A stretch of DNA of 15,733 nucleotides from NCBI GenBank assembly GCA_038225475.1, contig JBBRRA010000020.1:1-15733 (forward strand), read 5' to 3'. The DNA is from Polymorphobacter_B sp038225475. GTDB lineage: Bacteria > Pseudomonadota > Alphaproteobacteria > Sphingomonadales > Sphingomonadaceae. The notes under the pieces were generated by a model. The model saw only the letters and a program-made list of their open reading frames with translations, searched no databases and was not told where the DNA came from. Below are positions 14,038-15,733 of the stretch, in pieces. Numbering within the stretch: position 1 is the first letter of the stretch; the number at the start of each line of letters is the position of its first letter. Made by a program: the position numbers and the translations under genes.

Positions 14038-14108
14038 GCACGCCGCACGAATTCTGGACGGCGTACGAGTTTATCGAGCGCCAGGCGGCAGCCGACAGCA
14101 AGCGCTAG
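13938..14108 (+). CDS. Frameshift extension of the tail assembly chaperone (-1 frame)
   Basis: After a -1 slip near 13936 the frame gives about 56 more residues: a Gly/Asp-rich linker (NEGGGDDDARSPHRR), then LASYATGALGWTPEGFWLS and TPHEFWTAYEFIERQAAADSKR, ending at TAG 14106-14108. The LGWTPxxFWxxTPxEFW pattern resembles the small second chaperone (gp10.1 / TAC_6 type) found after gp10 in gene transfer agents and related phages. The full shifted product would be about 173 residues. No ATG, GTG or TTG occurs in this frame between the previous stop (13857-13859) and the conserved core, so independent translation is unlikely. In lambda the equivalent shift makes gpGT from gpG. Confidence 0.75.
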   Translation, partial: NEGGGDDDARSPHRRLASYATGALGWTPEGFWLSTPHEFWTAYEFIERQAAADSKR

Positions 14109-14404
14109 ACACGCTTGGTGTAGATGCCGCGAAGCAGCGAGCCGGTTGCGAGCAGCAGCAGAGCGCCGATAAACATCGTGGCCGCCGTCATCGCCAACAG
14201 CATTTGATGCTGCTGCAGGCCAATATTGATGACGCGTTCTGAACCAAAACGCGTCTCCTGGTCCACGCTGGTGTCGGCAATCAGCGCGAAGAATGCGACC
14301 ACTAAGCTCGTGAACAGCAGCATGTAACCGAAGATCGAATAACCGAGGCCGGGCAGCGGTGCCGGTGGATAGCTCGGTGCGATTGGTTCCGGTGCTGTTG
14401 CCAT
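14105..14404 (-). CDS. Two-span membrane protein on the opposite strand, candidate moron
   Basis: A 99-residue protein, the only convincing minus-strand gene here. A proline-rich N terminus (MATAPEPIAPSYPPAPLP) is followed by a first hydrophobic span at about 19-43 (IFGYMLLFTSLVVAFFALIA), a polar, partly acidic loop (DTSVDQETRFGSERVINIGLQQHQ) and a second span at about 68-91 (MLLAMTAATMFIGALLLLATG); the end is basic (RGIYTKRV). The charge pattern suggests both ends face the cytoplasm. GGGGA lies 6 nt before the ATG at 14404 (minus strand). Its stop shares the palindrome CTAG (14105-14108) with the converging chaperone extension. Opposite orientation between chaperone and tape measure is typical of a separately expressed moron; HK97 gp15, a superinfection-exclusion protein, lies in a comparable place. 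I recognise no family. Confidence 0.8.
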   Translation of the reverse strand: MATAPEPIAPSYPPAPLPGLGYSIFGYMLLFTSLVVAFFALIADTSVDQETRFGSERVINIGLQQHQMLLAMTAATMFIGALLLLATGSLLRGIYTKRV

Positions 14405-14464
14405 TTTTGTTCCCCGACCGAGCTGCGTGCCGCGCCGCCATCCTGCCCAGCAAAGGAGACGCCG

Positions 14465-15733
14465 ATGGCCGACGCTCCTGCAGATGTCGCGCAGCTGCTG
14501 CTGCAGGTCAATGCGACCACCGAGCTGCTGCGCAGCGGTTTGCTCAAAGCCGCGAAGGACGTCCAGGACTTCGAAAAGCAGGCGAACGGCAGCCTGACGC
14601 TCGTCGACGACGGGTTCCGGCGGATCGAGACCAGCACCGGCAATGCGCGGGTGTCGATGCTCGAGCTGACACACATCGGTAAATCGTTGTTTGATGAACT
14701 CGCCGCCGGTCAATCGCCGATGCGCGCGATCGCGGTCGAGGGCGGGCGCATCGCCGAGGTGATTTCGTTCAACGGCGGCCTCGGGGCGTCGCTCAGCAAG
14801 ATCGTGACCTTCGTCGGCGGCCCATGGGTTGCGGCGTTTGCCGCCGCGGGTCTCGCGATTACGGCGCTGACAGCATATGTTTTCGCCGAGAGTGTCGCAG
14901 AGGACAGTGCGACCACCGCTAAAGAGAAGCACGCCAAGGCGGCGCGCACGCTGACCGACGCGGTCAAGGATCTCGACGACGTCACTGAGCGCAACAAGAA
15001 ATCGACGTTGCAGCAGATTCAAGCCGATGTCGCCGAAACCAACGCGCTGCTCGGTAAGGCGGTCGCGACGCGCCAACTGACGAAGGCAAAGCTCGACGAT
15101 CTCCTCGCGGTGCGCAAAATCGCCGAGCGACAGGACGGCGCCCCCGGGGACGCCCCCGGGTTCGATGCGCTTGCCATCAACGCCAACGCCCGCCAGGTCG
15201 CCGATGCCAAATCGCAGCTGGCTGCCGAGAATGCCGAGATCGCCAATGCCAACGCCGCAAAAGTCGGTGCGCGTTATGCAGTGGTCCTCGACGAAGTAAA
15301 TCTAAAGACCGACGCCAGCGCGCGGATCAATCGGACCTATGAGGTTGCGGTCGATGGCGTCAAGAAAGCGTTCATCGGCGCGAAGGGCGCAATCACCGAG
15401 ACTGCCCTTGCGCAGCAGCTCCTCAACCTCGAGCTCAAAAAGGAAGCCGACCTCGACGCGCTCAAACCGGAGCGCAAGCGCAAGTCGCCGCGTGCGAAGG
15501 CCGATCCGCTCGCGGCGTTCGATGCCAACGACGAGGGCAGCCGCGCCAAGGACATTGCCGAGATCGTCAAGCGCCTCAATGCCGATCTGGCGGACACCGA
15601 CCGGGCATTCGACCGGATCGAGAACAAGCGCACGCTCGCGCAGGTGTTGCAGGACGGCCTCGGCCTGCATCTCGACGAGCTCAAGCAAAAGCTGCCGCAG
15701 CTGATCGATCCGCTGCAGAAGCTCAAGGATATC
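14465..15733 (+). CDS. Tail tape measure protein, N-terminal part, cut by the window edge
   Basis: The frame stays open for 423 codons to the last base, so the 3' end lies outside. The start resembles phage tape measure proteins (VAQLLLQVNATTELLRSGLLKAAKDVQDFEKQAN). Residues about 113-137 are hydrophobic (IVTFVGGPWVAAFAAAGLAITALTAYVF region), and the rest is long alpha-helical coiled-coil with many Ala, Lys, Glu and Asp (for example AKAARTLTDAVKDLDDVTERNKK). The protein sets tail length inside the growing tube and passes into the host envelope at infection. ATG 14465 follows AAGGAG (14453-14458) by 6 nt. It diverges from the minus-strand membrane gene with a 60-nt gap. A 12-bp tandem repeat at 15137-15160 encodes GAPGDAPG. 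Confidence 0.87.
   Translation, partial: MADAPADVAQLLLQVNATTELLRSGLLKAAKDVQDFEKQANGSLTLVDDGFRRIETSTGNARVSMLELTHIGKSLFDELAAGQSPMRAIAVEGGRIAEVISFNGGLGASLSKIVTFVGGPWVAAFAAAGLAITALTAYVFAESVAEDSATTAKEKHAKAARTLTDAVKDLDDVTERNKKSTLQQIQADVAETNALLGKAVATRQLTKAKLDDLLAVRKIAERQDGAPGDAPGFDALAINANARQVADAKSQLAAENAEIANANAAKVGARYAVVLDEVNLKTDASARINRTYEVAVDGVKKAFIGAKGAITETALAQQLLNLELKKEADLDALKPERKRKSPRAKADPLAAFDANDEGSRAKDIAEIVKRLNADLADTDRAFDRIENKRTLAQVLQDGLGLHLDELKQKLPQLIDPLQKLKDI

Noticed and set aside
14480..14511. Possible minus-strand promoter for the antisense membrane gene (TTGACC at 14511-14506)
   Set aside because: The -35-like hexamer is good, but no acceptable -10 is found 16-18 nt later (best match two of six), and it lies within coding sequence. 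It remains only a weak hint.
14408..15076. Long minus-strand open frame continuing upstream of the membrane gene through the tape measure region (to 15076)
   Set aside because: Only the last 99 codons have a ribosome site, a natural start and membrane-protein character. The upstream part is antisense to a convincing tape measure gene and reads like arginine-rich shadow sequence.
1..15733. Gene transfer agent (GTA) cluster
   Set aside because: The chaperone resembles GTA gp10, but the P27 small terminase, HNH gene, ClpP-type protease, large fibre genes and a tape measure protein already over 420 residues long fit a phage rather than the compact GTA layout.
1..15733. CRISPR arrays, tRNA genes, insertion sequences, attachment sites, integrase or repressor
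   Set aside because: No regularly spaced repeats, cloverleaf-like sequences, transposase motifs or lysogeny genes were seen on either strand.

Overview
This window is a GC-rich (well above 60% by eye) piece of a tailed-phage or prophage genome. It carries the head and tail-start morphogenesis block of an HK97-type siphovirus. Base composition, the strong G/C preference at codon third positions, and the resemblance of the proteins to phages of Sphingomonas-like alphaproteobacteria suggest such a host; this is inference. No integrase, repressor, tRNA or host gene is visible, so free phage and resident prophage cannot be told apart.

Layout, left to right on the + strand: the 3' part of an HNH endonuclease (1-348); a short doubtful reading frame; packaging genes (small terminase 533-928, large terminase 925-2766); portal (2774-4030); ClpP-type head maturation protease (4023-4754); an intrinsic terminator only 14 nt ahead of the major capsid gene (4846-6078); a strong hairpin after it; and a small unknown protein (6171-6542). 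Next comes an unusual 4.3-kb pair of large, beta-rich, fibre-like proteins (6614-9010 and 9007-10941), followed by a compact, overlapping head-tail joining set: connector (10942-11565), coiled-coil membrane protein (11577-11939), head closure (11936-12265), gp10-like neck protein (12262-12729) and tail terminator (12722-13120). The tail tube (13138-13584), the tail assembly chaperone (13588-14037, extended to 14108 by a probable -1 frameshift) and the start of the tape measure gene (14465 to the window edge) complete the set.

The genes work as an assembly line. Terminase and HNH cut and pump DNA through the portal into a capsid shaped by the major capsid protein and protease. The joining proteins close the filled head and connect it to a tube whose length is set by the tape measure and its chaperones. 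The most interesting departures are: (1) a complete -1 frameshift signal in the chaperone gene (GGGGGAA, 5-nt spacer, perfect 8-bp stem), with a downstream frame that has no start codon of its own; (2) a 99-residue two-helix membrane protein on the opposite strand between chaperone and tape measure, whose stop codon shares a CTAG with the chaperone extension, a good candidate moron; (3) the fibre or glycosidase-like pair sitting in the head genes rather than at the tail tip, one member with HxH motifs spaced exactly 22 residues apart; (4) an extra membrane-anchored coiled-coil protein inside the connector operon; and (5) the hairpins that flank the capsid gene.
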